Below are positions 1 through 9,457 of a DNA stretch of 64,000 bases, piece by piece. The notes below the pieces were generated by a model, which did not search any database, had not been told where the DNA came from, and was given only the letters and a program-made list of their open reading frames with translations. The position numbers and the translations under genes were made by a program. The stretch's first letter is position 1, and every line of letters begins with the position of its first letter. This DNA comes from Tannerellaceae bacterium. Lineage in GTDB: Bacteria; Bacteroidota; Bacteroidia; Bacteroidales; Tannerellaceae. Where the stretch lies: positions 1 through 64,000 of the forward strand of contig JAJQFE010000020.1 of the NCBI GenBank assembly GCA_021201295.1, given 5' to 3'.

Positions 1-1247
1 ACTCCAAAAGGAGGAATCGATGATAACTCATTGATGCTGAACTCTAATCCTTTGGCTGCTGAACGTACTTCTGCTTTCGCAATTGAAATTGATGATACTC
101 CTCTTTACAGAAGATTTGCTAATGATCCTGCAGAAGGTCTTGCTGTGAAAGCTGTTGATACTCCTGACACGATGCGTTTCTATGAAAAATATCGTAAAGA
201 ATATTTGCAGATCGAATCTAATCCTAACTTTACAAAAGAAGGAATTGATTTCTTAGGTATCGAATCTTTCAATTATGAACCATCTTATGGTAAATCATTT
301 ATCGTTGACAGTGCATGGGTTAATCGTGGATTGGGATATATCAAACCTCAGTACCTGATCTCTATTGATCGCAACGACCAGGCACCTGTTGATGCTATTC
401 CTTGTCCGGATGACTCCCACGGAACTGCTCCTGATGGAACTCCTTATGATCAATGGACTTGTCCTCACGCTAAAAAAGCGATTCCTGGATTCAACAGAGG
501 TCTTTATCTGATCAACTTCGAATTCCCAGGTTATGGGGTGGCAGATGATGCAGAAAATGACTATGTATGGAAGAAATTCTATCGTGCTGGATTTGTAGAT
601 GCAGTTCATATGGGTGATAGCCTGATCTGTTAAGAGATCAGTTTGCTGGTTATGCCAATGATCATATCGACACTGCGAAAATTAAAGCTGCAGAAGCTGC
701 TTGGTTGAAAGAGAATAAGTTAACAAGTGGTTCTTATTATATTATCGACCTGACAGGTGATAACCATAAGTTTGCTACTTGGTCCATGAGATATGTAGAT
801 CCTAACCATACTTTAACCAATAATGACTTCCTGATGGAGTCTATGGGTAGTTCAGATCAAAAACTTGAAGATGCTATTGCTCCAACTATGGGTGCCTGGT
901 TGAAGATGAACAATGGCTGTCTGGTATTGTCAGACCGTGGTGAATCAGAATTTACTTATGAAACTGCCGGTGACGATGCATTGATCTTCAATGTAGAATA
1001 TGTAGAAGGTAATGAACTGGCAACTGATGACGAAGTGATTGCAGAGACATCGGTAGTAGTGATCGCTGGCCAGGGAAGTGTGACTGTGAAGAATGCAGCT
1101 GGTAAGAAAGTATCTATCAGTAACATTTTAGGTCAGACTGTAGCTAACACAGTGGTAACATCAGACAACGTGACTATCGCAGTACCTGCCGGTGTTGTAG
1201 TAGTATCCGTAGAAGGTGAAGCAGCTGTTAAAGCAATCGTAAAATAA
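1..1247 (+). pseudogene. DUF6383-like surface/secreted protein, 5' partial, frameshifted
   Basis: The reading frame is open from base 1, so the true start lies outside the window. It ends at a TAA at 631-633, and the protein resumes in the +2 frame (RDQFAGYANDHIDTAKIKAAEAAW...) and continues to 1247. One base missing near 625-631 explains this. The joined product has a long N-terminal part of unknown fold. Its C-terminal module of about 70 residues (VTVKNAAGKKVSISNILGQ ... VKAIVK) resembles the DUF6383 and type IX sorting-domain style of beta-rich C-terminus. DUF6383 is, to my knowledge, typical of Parabacteroides-like bacteria. Function is unknown; cell-surface localisation is inferred from the tail. 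A terminator follows at 1301. Confidence 0.6.
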
Positions 1248-1300
1248 TTGTACTGATCATTATGGATAAACTCGCTGAGAGTAAGTCCTGAAAATAATAG

Positions 1301-1336
1301 AAAGCCTCCTGGTAGTTTTACCGGGAGGCTTTTTTA
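1301..1336 (+). terminator. Rho-independent terminator after the DUF6383-like gene
   Basis: The arms AAGCCTCC and GGAGGCTT, extended by TGGTA/TACCG pairing around a GTTT loop, are followed by a run of T. It lies about 55 bases after the stop codon. Confidence 0.85.
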
Positions 1337-1461
1337 TTTTTGTAAGTGACTGACCACTTTCTACATAAAAGAACAGACTTAACAGGATTGTAATATCTGT
1401 TTCATGCGGTTGAAATATGGAGGCTCTTTCTTTGTAAGCAAATAATTATAATATTTCAACA

Positions 1462-2277
1462 ATGAAAAAGTCGATTCTTTTAGTAGCGTTATTCGCAGCT
1501 GTTTTTACCTCCAACGTATCTGCACAGAAGATCAAAGGTAGTGATACCTGTCTTCCGGTTACACAGACCGCTGCCGAAAGTTATATGAATAAAAATAAAA
1601 ATGCCAGAGTGACTGTAACAGGTGGAGGTTCCGGTGTTGGTATCTCGGCGCTTATGGAAGTAACTACCGATATTGCGATGAGTTCCCGTAAGATTAAATT
1701 TGATGAAAAAGTACGCTTGCGGGAAGCTGGTAAAAGTGTCGAAGAGGTAGTCATCGCTTATGATGCCCTGGCTGTTGTTGTAAATCCCAGTAATAAAGTT
1801 ACGAACCTGACCCGTGAACAACTGGAAGGTATCTTTACCGGAAAGATCAAGAACTGGAAAGAAGTAGGTGGAGATGACCTGAAAATTGTGGCTTATTCCC
1901 GTGAAACTTCTTCCGGAACGTATGAATTCTTCAAAGAAAGTGTGTTGAAGAATAAAAATTATATGAGTGGTATTTTAAGTTTACCGGCTACCGGTGTGAT
2001 TATCCAGAGTGTGAGCCAGACCAAAGGTGCGATTAGATATGTAGGACTGGCTTACCTGAATAAAGATGTCAAAGCTATTCATGTCTCTTATGATGGAACT
2101 AATTTCGTAGAACCTTCCTTTAAACATGCAAAAGATAAAACCTATCCGGTCGTTCGTCCGTTATTCTACTATTATGACAAAAAGAATGAAGGGGAAGCGA
2201 AACCATTTATCGATTATCTGATGTCTGCAGAAGGACAGGATATCGTTAAGAATGTAGGTTATATCCCCGTCAATTAA
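1462..2277 (+). CDS. pstS: PstS-family phosphate-binding protein
   Basis: Periplasmic solute-binding protein that captures inorganic phosphate for an ABC importer. It has 271 residues, with a signal peptide at residues 1-21 (cleavage after NVSA). The ligand-binding loop GGGSG lies at about 54-58, and a second phosphate-contact segment, SRETSSGTYEFF, at about 150. It is shorter than E. coli PstS (about 346 residues) but within the range of Bacteroidetes homologues. No pstCAB or phoU genes lie next to it, so it is either an orphan component or works with a transporter elsewhere. The start is the ATG after an A/T-rich leader, and no strong Shine-Dalgarno is seen. Confidence 0.9.
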   Translation: MKKSILLVALFAAVFTSNVSAQKIKGSDTCLPVTQTAAESYMNKNKNARVTVTGGGSGVGISALMEVTTDIAMSSRKIKFDEKVRLREAGKSVEEVVIAYDALAVVVNPSNKVTNLTREQLEGIFTGKIKNWKEVGGDDLKIVAYSRETSSGTYEFFKESVLKNKNYMSGILSLPATGVIIQSVSQTKGAIRYVGLAYLNKDVKAIHVSYDGTNFVEPSFKHAKDKTYPVVRPLFYYYDKKNEGEAKPFIDYLMSAEGQDIVKNVGYIPVN

Positions 2278-2318
2278 AATTGTATTTCCTCCATATCTCT
2301 TATATATCTCAAAAAAGT

Positions 2319-2373
2319 GTACCCTATTGGTAAAGAACCTGCATAGCGTTGCAGGGCTTACCGGTAGGGTTTG
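2319..2373. terminator. Hairpin downstream of pstS
   Basis: Outer arms ACCCTATTGGTAA and TTACCGGTAGGGT (2321-2333 and 2358-2370) enclose a second hairpin, CCTGCA/TGCAGG. Only a short T stretch follows, so it is a terminator or an RNA-stabilising stem. Confidence 0.55.
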
Positions 2374-2437
2374 CACAATATTTTAATCTCTGTGCAATAA
2401 TATAACTATTTTTTGCACATTTTTAAACAGGTTGTGC

Positions 2438-2445
2438 TATCTTTG
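2438..2445 (+). promoter_or_regulatory. -7 promoter box for the flavin oxidoreductase
   Basis: TATCTTTG matches the Bacteroidetes -7 consensus TAnnTTTG. A TTTG at 2412-2415 can serve as the -33 element. The gene starts 26 bases downstream. Confidence 0.6.
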
Positions 2446-2471
2446 TGAGGTATTAATTAACAAGCGTTTTC

Positions 2472-3542
2472 ATGAAAGCATTAACAATCAGTGATTTACA
2501 GGCTCGCGTTCCTATTGTACAGGGTGGAATGGGAGTCGGGATATCACTTTCAGGCTTAGCCTCAGCCGTAGCAAATGAAGGCGGGATCGGTGTGATCTCT
2601 GCAGCAGGGCTGGGACTTTTATACAAAAAATTATCTTCAAACTATACCGAAGCCGGTAACCTGGGGCTTGCCCGGGAAATCCGGAATGCCCGTGAGAAGG
2701 CAAAAGGGATTATTGGAGTGAACATTATGGTTGCCTTATCAGACTTTGCGGAATTAGTAAAAACCAGTATTTCGGAAAAGGCGGATATTATTTTCAGTGG
2801 AGCAGGTCTTCCTTTGGATTTGCCTTCTTATCTGACCAAAGGCAGTATGACGAAGTTAGTACCCATCGTGTCCAGTGCACGTGCCGTACGTATTATCTGT
2901 GAAAAATGGAAAAATAACTATGATTACCTACCGGACGCTATTGTGCTGGAAGGACCGAAAGCGGGTGGACACTTGGGCTATAAGGAAAATCAACTGGAAG
3001 ACCAGCAGTTCTCTTTGGAAGAATTACTGCCACAGGTCGTACAGGAGGTAGCTGTTTTTGAACAGAAATATAATAAAAGTATCCCTGTTATTGCAGCAGG
3101 GGGTATTTATACCGGAGAGGATATTCACCGGATCATGGAGTTAGGAGCCTCAGGGGTACAGTTAGGGACCCGTTTTGTGACTACGGCAGAATGTGATGCT
3201 TCGGAAGCATTCAAAGAAACCTATATTCAGGCAGAAGAAAAAGATATTGAGATTATCAAGAGTCCTGTGGGCATGCCGGGACGGGCTATTAACTGCAGCT
3301 TCCTGCAAAAGGTTAAGGATGGCCTTAAGCAGCCGAAAGCCTGTCCTTTCCATTGTATCAAGACCTGTGATATTTCCAGAAGTCCTTATTGTATAGTAAC
3401 CGCTTTATATAATGCTTTCAAAGGTAACTTTGAAAGTGGATATGCTTTTGCCGGAAGTAATGCGTTCCGCGCTAACCGTATCATGTCTGTTAAAGAGACG
3501 ATCTCGGAATTGGTCCATGAATGGAAGGCAGGCATGAGATAA
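2472..3542 (+). CDS. NAD(P)H-dependent flavin oxidoreductase / nitronate monooxygenase family
   Basis: FMN-binding TIM-barrel enzyme of the nitronate monooxygenase/2-nitropropane dioxygenase/FabK superfamily, 356 residues. GGMGVGIS at 18-25 is the N-terminal flavin loop. EGPKAGGHLG at about 160-169 carries the family's substrate-pocket histidine. PVIAAGGIYTGEDI and GVQLGTRF (about 205-235) are the phosphate-binding strands. A C-terminal cluster of cysteines (CPFHCIKTCDISRSPYC) is seen and could bind metal or form disulfides. The substrate cannot be told from sequence: nitronate oxidation and enoyl-ACP reduction are both possible in this superfamily. It stands alone between its own promoter and terminator. 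Confidence 0.85.
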   Translation: MKALTISDLQARVPIVQGGMGVGISLSGLASAVANEGGIGVISAAGLGLLYKKLSSNYTEAGNLGLAREIRNAREKAKGIIGVNIMVALSDFAELVKTSISEKADIIFSGAGLPLDLPSYLTKGSMTKLVPIVSSARAVRIICEKWKNNYDYLPDAIVLEGPKAGGHLGYKENQLEDQQFSLEELLPQVVQEVAVFEQKYNKSIPVIAAGGIYTGEDIHRIMELGASGVQLGTRFVTTAECDASEAFKETYIQAEEKDIEIIKSPVGMPGRAINCSFLQKVKDGLKQPKACPFHCIKTCDISRSPYCIVTALYNAFKGNFESGYAFAGSNAFRANRIMSVKETISELVHEWKAGMR

Positions 3543-3559
3543 CCTGAGCATAAAGAATT

Positions 3560-3621
3560 AAAAAAGAATCCCTTTGGTTGGCAGGATATTTTATCCTATA
3601 CAACTAAAGGGATTCTTTTTT
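3560..3621. terminator. Long hairpin between convergent genes
   Basis: Arms of about 20 bases (AAAAAAGAATCCCTTT... and ...AAAGGGATTCTTTTTT) end in T runs on both strands. It can stop the flavin oxidoreductase transcript and the opposing nadC transcript. Confidence 0.8.
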
Positions 3622-3672
3622 ATGGACTAAATCAGTATGCTTTTTATTTATCTACGATCCATTATTTATTCA

Positions 3673-4512
3673 TTAAACCGCTTTCAGGCTCATGTCGAGG
3701 CTTTTCACGGAGTGTGTCAGGGCCCCGACGGAGATGTAGTCTACCCCACATGCTGCATACTCCCGTAAAGTGTCAAATGTAATGCCTCCAGAAGATTCCG
3801 TCTCATATTTGCCTCCGATCCGTTTCACGGCTTTCCGGGTATCATCCGTATTGAAATTATCCAGCATGATCCGGTCTATACCGCCTACTTTCAGTGCCTG
3901 TTCCAGTTCATCAAAGTTCCGGACTTCTATTTCAATTTTCAGGTCTTTCCCTTTCTCTTTCAGATAATTTTGAGCACGGGTGATCGCCTGTTCGATGCCT
4001 CCGGCAAAGTCCACGTGGTTATCTTTTAACAGGATCATATCGAAAAGACCGATCCGGTGATTGACTCCACCTCCGATCTTAACCGCTTCTTTTTCTATCA
4101 TACGCATACCGGGAGTAGTTTTTCGGGTATCCAATACGCGGGTATTCGTTCCTTCCAGAGCTTTTACATATTTACGGGTAGTAGTCGCAATCCCACTCAT
4201 CCGTTGCATCACATTCAGAACGAGACGCTCTGTCTGTAAAAGGGACTGCACCCTGCCTTCTACCGTAAAGGCAATATCTCCTTTTCTGACTTCAGTTCCA
4301 TCCTCAAGATAAGTCTGGACCTGAAGTTCCGGGTCAAAATGATGGAAAATACGTTTGGCCATTTCCACTCCGGCCAGTACGCCATCTTCCTTAATAATAA
4401 GCTGGCTTCTTCCGGTGGCCGTAGCAGGAATACAGCATAAAGTTGTATGATCGCCATCGCCTATGTCTTCGGCAAAAGCTAATTTAATTAAATCGTCAAT
4501 TAAATGGTCCAT
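3673..4512 (-). CDS. nadC: Nicotinate-nucleotide pyrophosphorylase (quinolinate phosphoribosyltransferase)
   Basis: Makes nicotinate mononucleotide from quinolinate and PRPP in de novo NAD synthesis. It has 279 residues, the normal length. Visible family motifs are the N-terminal AFAEDIGDGDHTT, the PRPP/quinolinate-binding segment RVLDTRKTTPGMR (about 125-137), HRIGLFDMILLKDNH, and the C-terminal ESSGGI and DYISVGALTHS phosphate-binding loops. The gene begins 4 bases after the DUF4783 gene, so the two are probably cotranscribed. No nadA or nadB is present in the window. Confidence 0.96.
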   Translation of the reverse strand: MDHLIDDLIKLAFAEDIGDGDHTTLCCIPATATGRSQLIIKEDGVLAGVEMAKRIFHHFDPELQVQTYLEDGTEVRKGDIAFTVEGRVQSLLQTERLVLNVMQRMSGIATTTRKYVKALEGTNTRVLDTRKTTPGMRMIEKEAVKIGGGVNHRIGLFDMILLKDNHVDFAGGIEQAITRAQNYLKEKGKDLKIEIEVRNFDELEQALKVGGIDRIMLDNFNTDDTRKAVKRIGGKYETESSGGITFDTLREYAACGVDYISVGALTHSVKSLDMSLKAV

Positions 4513-4516
4513 GTAT

Positions 4517-4888
4517 TTATTCTATTCTGATTGATTGAATGATCGCTTTGTTATTTTCTGTCCGGTATGTAATATTCACCCGGTATTCCTGTGTTCCGGC
4601 CGGTAGTTTTCCTACTAAGAAACCATTCTCTTTTTTATCGGCATGGTGAACGACTGTAAAGGTAGAAGGTTTATTTTTGCTGAAGAAATTATTCAGCAGT
4701 GAGATGGCTTCTTTACTATCACATTTTTTGGAAGAACCGGGAATGGCCAGATCAATCTCTTTATCCATAGAAGTAGAGAGAGTGGAGGCGTTTCCGCTCT
4801 TAAACGCATCAGCGATAGTATTTATATCGGCAGCCTGAATACATAGATATGAAAACAGACCTATTATCATCATTAAAATTCGTTTCAT
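4517..4888 (-). CDS. DUF4783 secreted protein
   Basis: A 123-residue protein with a signal peptide (MKRILMMIIGLFSYLCIQA). The remainder, with INTIADAFKSGNASTLS near the mature N-terminus, resembles the DUF4783 family of small NTF2-like periplasmic proteins in Bacteroidetes, which often sit beside nadC and rlmH. Its function is unknown. It lies immediately upstream of nadC on the same strand with a 4-base gap, so it is the first gene of that unit. Confidence 0.8.
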   Translation of the reverse strand: MKRILMMIIGLFSYLCIQAADINTIADAFKSGNASTLSTSMDKEIDLAIPGSSKKCDSKEAISLLNNFFSKNKPSTFTVVHHADKKENGFLVGKLPAGTQEYRVNITYRTENNKAIIQSIRIE

Positions 4889-4980
4889 AGTCTCTTTTTT
4901 ATGGTTCTAAAAAAATAAAGATATAATATTTCTTGTAATTTCGCCGTCCGGACTACGTTAATAATAAGGAAGATAAGAGA

Positions 4981-5454
4981 ATGAAGATTACTTTATTAGT
5001 GATAGGGAAGACAGATATGGCCTATTTTGCGGATGCCATTCAGGAATACCGGAAACGGTTAATCCACTATATCCCATTGGATATGGAGGTGATCCCGGAT
5101 CTTAAGCAGGTCAAAAACCTGTCAGAGATCCAGCAAAAAGAGAAAGAAGGGGAATGTATCCTGAAAGCCTTGCAACCAGGAGATTATTGTGTTTTGTTAG
5201 ATGATAAAGGAAAGGAATTTACCTCTATGCAGTTTGCTGCCTATCTGGAGAAAAAGATGCATGTAGTTCCCAAACGCCTGGTGTTTATTATAGGAGGGCC
5301 TTACGGGTTTAGTGATGTAGTTTATAAAGTTGCTTCCGAGAAAATATCGTTAAGCAGGATGACTTTCTCTCATCAGATGGTCCGGCTGATTTTTATAGAA
5401 CAGGTATACAGGGCGATGACCATCCTGAAGAATGAACCTTATCATCATGAGTAA
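4981..5454 (+). CDS. rlmH: 23S rRNA pseudouridine-1915 N3-methyltransferase RlmH
   Basis: SPOUT-class methyltransferase of 157 residues, the usual length, that modifies pseudouridine 1915 in helix 69 of 23S rRNA. Visible motifs are LLDDKGKEFTSMQFA, FIIGGPYGF (the knotted SAM-binding loop, about 103-111) and the C-terminal LSRMTFSHQMVRLIFIEQVYRA. It is transcribed divergently from the DUF4783-nadC pair. A TAATTTCG at 4936-4943 is a near match to the -7 box. Confidence 0.95.
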   Translation: MKITLLVIGKTDMAYFADAIQEYRKRLIHYIPLDMEVIPDLKQVKNLSEIQQKEKEGECILKALQPGDYCVLLDDKGKEFTSMQFAAYLEKKMHVVPKRLVFIIGGPYGFSDVVYKVASEKISLSRMTFSHQMVRLIFIEQVYRAMTILKNEPYHHE

Positions 5455-5496
5455 TTTCAGCAGTAAAAAAGTGATCCAAACACTACGCTTCTTAAT

Positions 5497-5570
5497 AGCT
5501 AAGGAGTTAAATAGTGCATCCTTTTCTTTTCCACTTAACTCCTTGAATCCTTTAACTCCTGTGATTACTG
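5497..5570. repeat. GGAGTTAA-family inverted repeat, copy 1
   Basis: AAGGAGTTAA at 5501-5510 faces TTAACTCCTT and TTAACTCC further on, forming an imperfect hairpin between the convergent rlmH and aroC genes. It is related to copies at 20.8, 29.3, 41.3 and 61.2 kb. Confidence 0.7.
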
Positions 5571-5592
5571 GCTCTCCTTCGCCTGCTGAAAG

Positions 5593-6663
5593 TCAATCCC
5601 TGGCCTTCCGGAGTAACAAATAATCCAGTAAAGTCATAGCGGTCATGGCTTCTACAATAGGGACAGCCCGGGGTAATACGCAGGGATCATGACGGCCTTT
5701 AGCTTTCAGAATGGTTTCTTCGCCGTCTGTGTCTACCGTTGGCTGTTCCATCAGGATGGTTGCTACGGACTTGAAAGCTACCCGGAAATAGATATCCTGG
5801 CCATTCGAGATCCCTCCCTGGATACCACCGGAGTGGTTGGTACGGGTACTGATCTTTCCTTCATCATTATAGAAAATATCATTATGTTCTGACCCCTTAT
5901 ATAAAGGAGCTTCAAAACCATCTCCATATTCAAAGCCTTTGGCGGCATTGATGGTCAGCATGGCCTGTCCTAAAGCGGCATGTAATTTGCCGAAAGCGGG
6001 CTCCCCTAAACCTACGGGAACTCCCTGTGCGATACAGGTAATAACGCCTCCGATTGTATCCCCCTTTGATTTCACTTCCGCGATCCTTTTCTCCATCTCC
6101 GCAGCTTTTACCGGGTCAGGACAACGAACTGGATTTTCTTCCGTATGGCTCAGGTCATAGACATTATATCCGCCTTCCAGTTGAATATCACCTACCTGGG
6201 AAGTATATGCCTGTATGGAGATCCCATACTGGTTCAGTACCAGCTTCGCAATCGCTCCTGCTACACAGCGGGAGATCGTTTCGCGGGCGGAAGAACGTCC
6301 TCCTCCCCGGGGGTCCCGGATGCCATATTTCGCTTGATAGGTATAGTCCGCATGTGAAGGACGGTAGACTTCCTTCATATTATCATAATCAGCAGAATGC
6401 TGGTTCCTGTTCCAGATAATAAATCCAATAGGGGTCCCTGTAGTCTTTCCCTGATAAATACCGGAAAGAAACTGCACTTCATCCGCTTCTTTCCGTGGAG
6501 TTGTGATGGCAGACTGACCGGATTTTCTGCGGTTCAATTCTTTCTGAATAAATTCCATATCCAGTTCAATCCCTGCCGGACATCCGTCAATTACACCGCC
6601 GATCCCGGCGCCATGTGATTCTCCGAAAGAAGTCAGCCTGTATAAATTCCCAAACGTATTCAT
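5593..6663 (-). CDS. aroC: Chorismate synthase
   Basis: Last step of the shikimate pathway: converts EPSP to chorismate using reduced FMN. It has 356 residues from [27 protein letters not shown]. This start is chosen over an ATG six codons upstream because it matches the conserved family N-terminus. [22 protein letters not shown] and GGRSSARET are the three conserved blocks with catalytic histidines. The C-terminal half ([10 protein letters not shown]...) is also intact. It is a lone gene, convergent with rlmH. Confidence 0.97.
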   Translation of the reverse strand: MNTFGNLYRLTSFGESHGAGIGGVIDGCPAGIELDMEFIQKELNRRKSGQSAITTPRKEADEVQFLSGIYQGKTTGTPIGFIIWNRNQHSADYDNMKEVYRPSHADYTYQAKYGIRDPRGGGRSSARETISRCVAGAIAKLVLNQYGISIQAYTSQVGDIQLEGGYNVYDLSHTEENPVRCPDPVKAAEMEKRIAEVKSKGDTIGGVITCIAQGVPVGLGEPAFGKLHAALGQAMLTINAAKGFEYGDGFEAPLYKGSEHNDIFYNDEGKISTRTNHSGGIQGGISNGQDIYFRVAFKSVATILMEQPTVDTDGEETILKAKGRHDPCVLPRAVPIVEAMTAMTLLDYLLLRKARD

Positions 6664-6794
6664 TGTATTAGAATGGATCATTAAAAACGCAGAAACAAAT
6701 ATGGTTAAAGCATTGTTCCTGCGTGTCTGTTTCTTATAATTGTCAATCGCAGACCGGCCTTAGCCGATAGTCAATTGTCCTTTATCAGTTCCCA

Positions 6795-7352
6795 TTAATG
6801 GCATCCGCAACCGTCGCTGCTGCAACCGCTTTCACAGTCATCTTCACAACCGCATCCGCAACCACTTCTGGCAGTCATTTTAGCGATTTCCTCTGCAGTA
6901 GGATCATGCACATCCAGGACTTCGCCACTGAAGTGAAGGGTTTCGCCGGCTAACGGATGGTTGAAATCCATCACCACGACATCCTCTTTAACATCCATGA
7001 CCGAACCATTCAAACGGTTTTCGTTAGAGTCCATCATCGGAACAATATTCCCTTCTTTGATTACATCTGCATCAAATTTCCCTTCTACCTCAAAAATATT
7101 TTTAGGAAGATCCATCAAATGATCCTCATTATATTCACCGTATGCATCGGCTGGATTTATAGAGAAGTTGAACTTTCCGCCTACTTCTAATCCTTTGAGG
7201 GCATCTTCGAAGGCTGGAAGCATCATGCCGGTACCAAATATGAATGATAATGGAGTTTCCGGTGTTGCTCTTTCCATCAATTCGCGTTCTTCTCCTTCGC
7301 CTACGTTCAGATCATAAGTAACCGAAACAAACTTATTTGCTGTAATCTTCAT
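6795..7352 (-). CDS. slyD: FKBP-type peptidyl-prolyl isomerase, SlyD-like, with metal-binding tail
   Basis: Prolyl isomerase/chaperone of 185 residues from MKITANKF. The FKBP core (VGEGEERELMERATPETPLSFIFGTGMMLPAFEDALKGL) is interrupted by an insert-in-flap region, as in SlyD. The last 25 residues are rich in Cys and His (CGCGCEDDCESGCSSDGCGCH), a likely Ni/Zn-binding tail. An upstream ATG at 7391 is rejected because it overlaps the -7 promoter box (7389-7396), so it would lie upstream of the transcript start. Confidence 0.88.
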   Translation of the reverse strand: MKITANKFVSVTYDLNVGEGEERELMERATPETPLSFIFGTGMMLPAFEDALKGLEVGGKFNFSINPADAYGEYNEDHLMDLPKNIFEVEGKFDADVIKEGNIVPMMDSNENRLNGSVMDVKEDVVVMDFNHPLAGETLHFSGEVLDVHDPTAEEIAKMTARSGCGCGCEDDCESGCSSDGCGCH

Positions 7353-7388
7353 TGTACTGTGTTTTATATATTGAAAAATAAATGGATA

Positions 7389-7396
7389 CAAAGTTA
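7389..7396 (-). promoter_or_regulatory. -7 promoter box for the SlyD-like gene
   Basis: Reads TAACTTTG on the minus strand, matching TAnnTTTG, 37 bases before the chosen start codon. Confidence 0.65.
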
Positions 7397-7586
7397 TAGA
7401 TAATTTCTGACTTATCTGTTACCTCTCTCCAAAATATAGCTAATTCTCTTTTTGTTGAATTTAATAACAATCCTCTGCTCTTTGTTGTTCTAATTCCGGG
7501 AGAGATAAACAGGTCTGAGAGAAAGATATGGAAACCAAAACCGGAAATCTGTTTTTAAACTGAAAGCGTATGTCTAGCCCGGCCGG

Positions 7587-9425
7587 ATGACGGAAAGTAG
7601 ACTGACGATAGTCTTTTTACTTTCTATCCTGCTTAAGTGGATATTGTTCGATTTTTTCTGGTGTCTGCAAACCACTTTTACCTCTTTTTCCCGTCCGGAA
7701 ACTTACCTGAATGCTCTTTGGCTCACCTGGCTCCTTTTATTTCCGTTGATCTGTTTCCGGGCTGTGAAGACCACCTTAGTGATCTGTTTTTTATTAGACT
7801 TACTTCTTATCGCCAACCTGATGTATTTCCGGACTTACTATACCATTATTCCACTGAATAGCTATTTGTTAGCAGGCAATCTGAAAGATTTTACCGGAAG
7901 TGTCTGGCTTTCTTTCCGGGTGACCGACCTGTTATTCTTTTTGTTGACTCTTATTCCCGGAATTGTGTGGTGGCATAGCTACAGGAATAAGACACCACAC
8001 TCGCTTTTCCGGAGCAGGAAATGGGGTACATATACAGGGATCTTATTGCTCCTTACACTTTTCCCTGCCTGGGAAATTATCCGGCATAATGGTTTCAGGA
8101 AGGCGTATGAATCTCTCCAGAATGCTAATATGTATTCCTGCGCTACTCCTATGTATACTGTATTCGGAAGCCTGTATTATGATTATATCAAGGGAACTGT
8201 ACCCTATACTCCGGAAATAGAAGAGACCATTTCTGTATGGCTGGCTGAGCATGTTACCCGTCCCATCCCTCTGCCGGACGCTGAATACCGTAAGAATTGC
8301 ATCCTCATCCTGGCGGAGTCGTTGGAAAGCTGGGTACTGGAAACTCTGTATGAAGGGATAGAAATAACCCCCTGTTTAAACAAGTTGTTGACGGACTCTG
8401 CTACACTATATGCCCCGCATGTGCTTACCCAGGTAAAAGGGGGACGGTCGATAGATGCCCAGCTTTTAGTCAATACCGGGTTGTATCCGGTTGCTACCGG
8501 AACTTACAGTACCCAATTCCCGGATTCATATTATCCATCGGTCATAAAAGCTTTTAAAGAACAACATCCGGATGCCAGAGCCTACACCTTAACTGTGGAT
8601 AAACATATTGTCTGGAACCAACACCGGGTCAGCCCGGCTTTCGGATATGACGGATTAATTGACAGGAAAGGGTTTATTGTGGATGAGGCTGTGGGACCGC
8701 GTAAGAAAGTAGGAGACGTTTCATTTTTAAGACAATGTGCCGAAAAAGTAGCAACAGGAGAAGTCTGGGATAAACAGGGTGCTAACTTCCTGCAATGTGT
8801 CACCTATTCCGGACATTCACCATTTGTTCTACCGGATGAATTGAAACGGGTCTCTTTTCCTGATGCTACTCCCCGGATCATGAAAGATTATATGACGATG
8901 GCTAACTACACGGATTATGCCATCGGACAGTTTATCCGGTTGTTAAAAGAGCAAGGGATCTATGAAGAGACTATGATTGTGATCACAGGGGACCATGAAG
9001 GGTTGGCGGATTTCCGGGAAACACTGGTGCAGTCTACAGCCGGCAAAGGCGTGGTATCCGAAGAACTATTCACACCTTTGATTATTCTGAATGCCCCCGT
9101 AGGCATGAGATATGAAGAAGTCATGGGACAGATTGATATATTTCCTACCTTATTAGACGTATTAGGATTATCCACTTATACCTGGAGAGGCTTAGGGCGA
9201 AGCATCTTAGATCCGGAGAAAAAAGGTTTCGCCATAGATCCCCGCAACCAGATAAAAGGAAATACAACCGGTCTCTCAGCAGAAGAGATCACCTTTGCCG
9301 GAAAAGGCTGGGAAATCTCAGACCATATCATCCGGTATGATTACTGGGGCAATCAGATACAGGAAAGAAAAGGAATGCAGATAACGCAGACAGGCGCAGA
9401 AGAACGCAGAAAGAATTTTAAATAA
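7587..9425 (+). CDS. LTA synthase family membrane phosphoglycerol transferase / sulfatase-fold protein
   Basis: A 612-residue protein with about five membrane helices in residues 1-165, followed by a periplasmic alkaline-phosphatase/sulfatase-fold domain. Visible catalytic-domain motifs are LILAESLESWVLE (the metal and nucleophile region of LtaS-like enzymes), YSGHSPFVLPDEL and VITGDHEG (metal-binding Asp-His). Related enzymes transfer phosphoglycerol or phosphoethanolamine to surface glycans or lipids; the substrate here is unknown. The last 14 codons lie within an ACGCAGA inverted repeat, which also supplies the region around the stop, so the C-terminus looks altered by the repeat. No Shine-Dalgarno of note is seen. 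Confidence 0.85.
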   Translation: MTESRLTIVFLLSILLKWILFDFFWCLQTTFTSFSRPETYLNALWLTWLLLFPLICFRAVKTTLVICFLLDLLLIANLMYFRTYYTIIPLNSYLLAGNLKDFTGSVWLSFRVTDLLFFLLTLIPGIVWWHSYRNKTPHSLFRSRKWGTYTGILLLLTLFPAWEIIRHNGFRKAYESLQNANMYSCATPMYTVFGSLYYDYIKGTVPYTPEIEETISVWLAEHVTRPIPLPDAEYRKNCILILAESLESWVLETLYEGIEITPCLNKLLTDSATLYAPHVLTQVKGGRSIDAQLLVNTGLYPVATGTYSTQFPDSYYPSVIKAFKEQHPDARAYTLTVDKHIVWNQHRVSPAFGYDGLIDRKGFIVDEAVGPRKKVGDVSFLRQCAEKVATGEVWDKQGANFLQCVTYSGHSPFVLPDELKRVSFPDATPRIMKDYMTMANYTDYAIGQFIRLLKEQGIYEETMIVITGDHEGLADFRETLVQSTAGKGVVSEELFTPLIILNAPVGMRYEEVMGQIDIFPTLLDVLGLSTYTWRGLGRSILDPEKKGFAIDPRNQIKGNTTGLSAEEITFAGKGWEISDHIIRYDYWGNQIQERKGMQITQTGAEERRKNFK

Positions 9426-9449
9426 CCTTTTCTCTGCGCCTGTCTGCGT
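9384..9449. repeat. ACGCAGA-family inverted repeat, 17-base arms
   Basis: ACGCAGACAGGCGCAGA at 9384-9400 is perfectly complementary to 9433-9449. The left arm is coding (end of the LTA synthase-like gene) and the right arm reaches the end of the convergent malY-like gene. Similar ACGCAG/CTGCGT words flank the GxxExxY gene at 23.1 and 23.5 kb. Confidence 0.85.
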
Positions 9450-9457
9450 GCTATAAT

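Noticed and set aside
5432-5623. 63-codon plus-strand frame overlapping the rlmH and aroC ends
   Set aside because: It runs through the GGAGTTAA repeat and into the antisense of aroC; composition is not protein-like.
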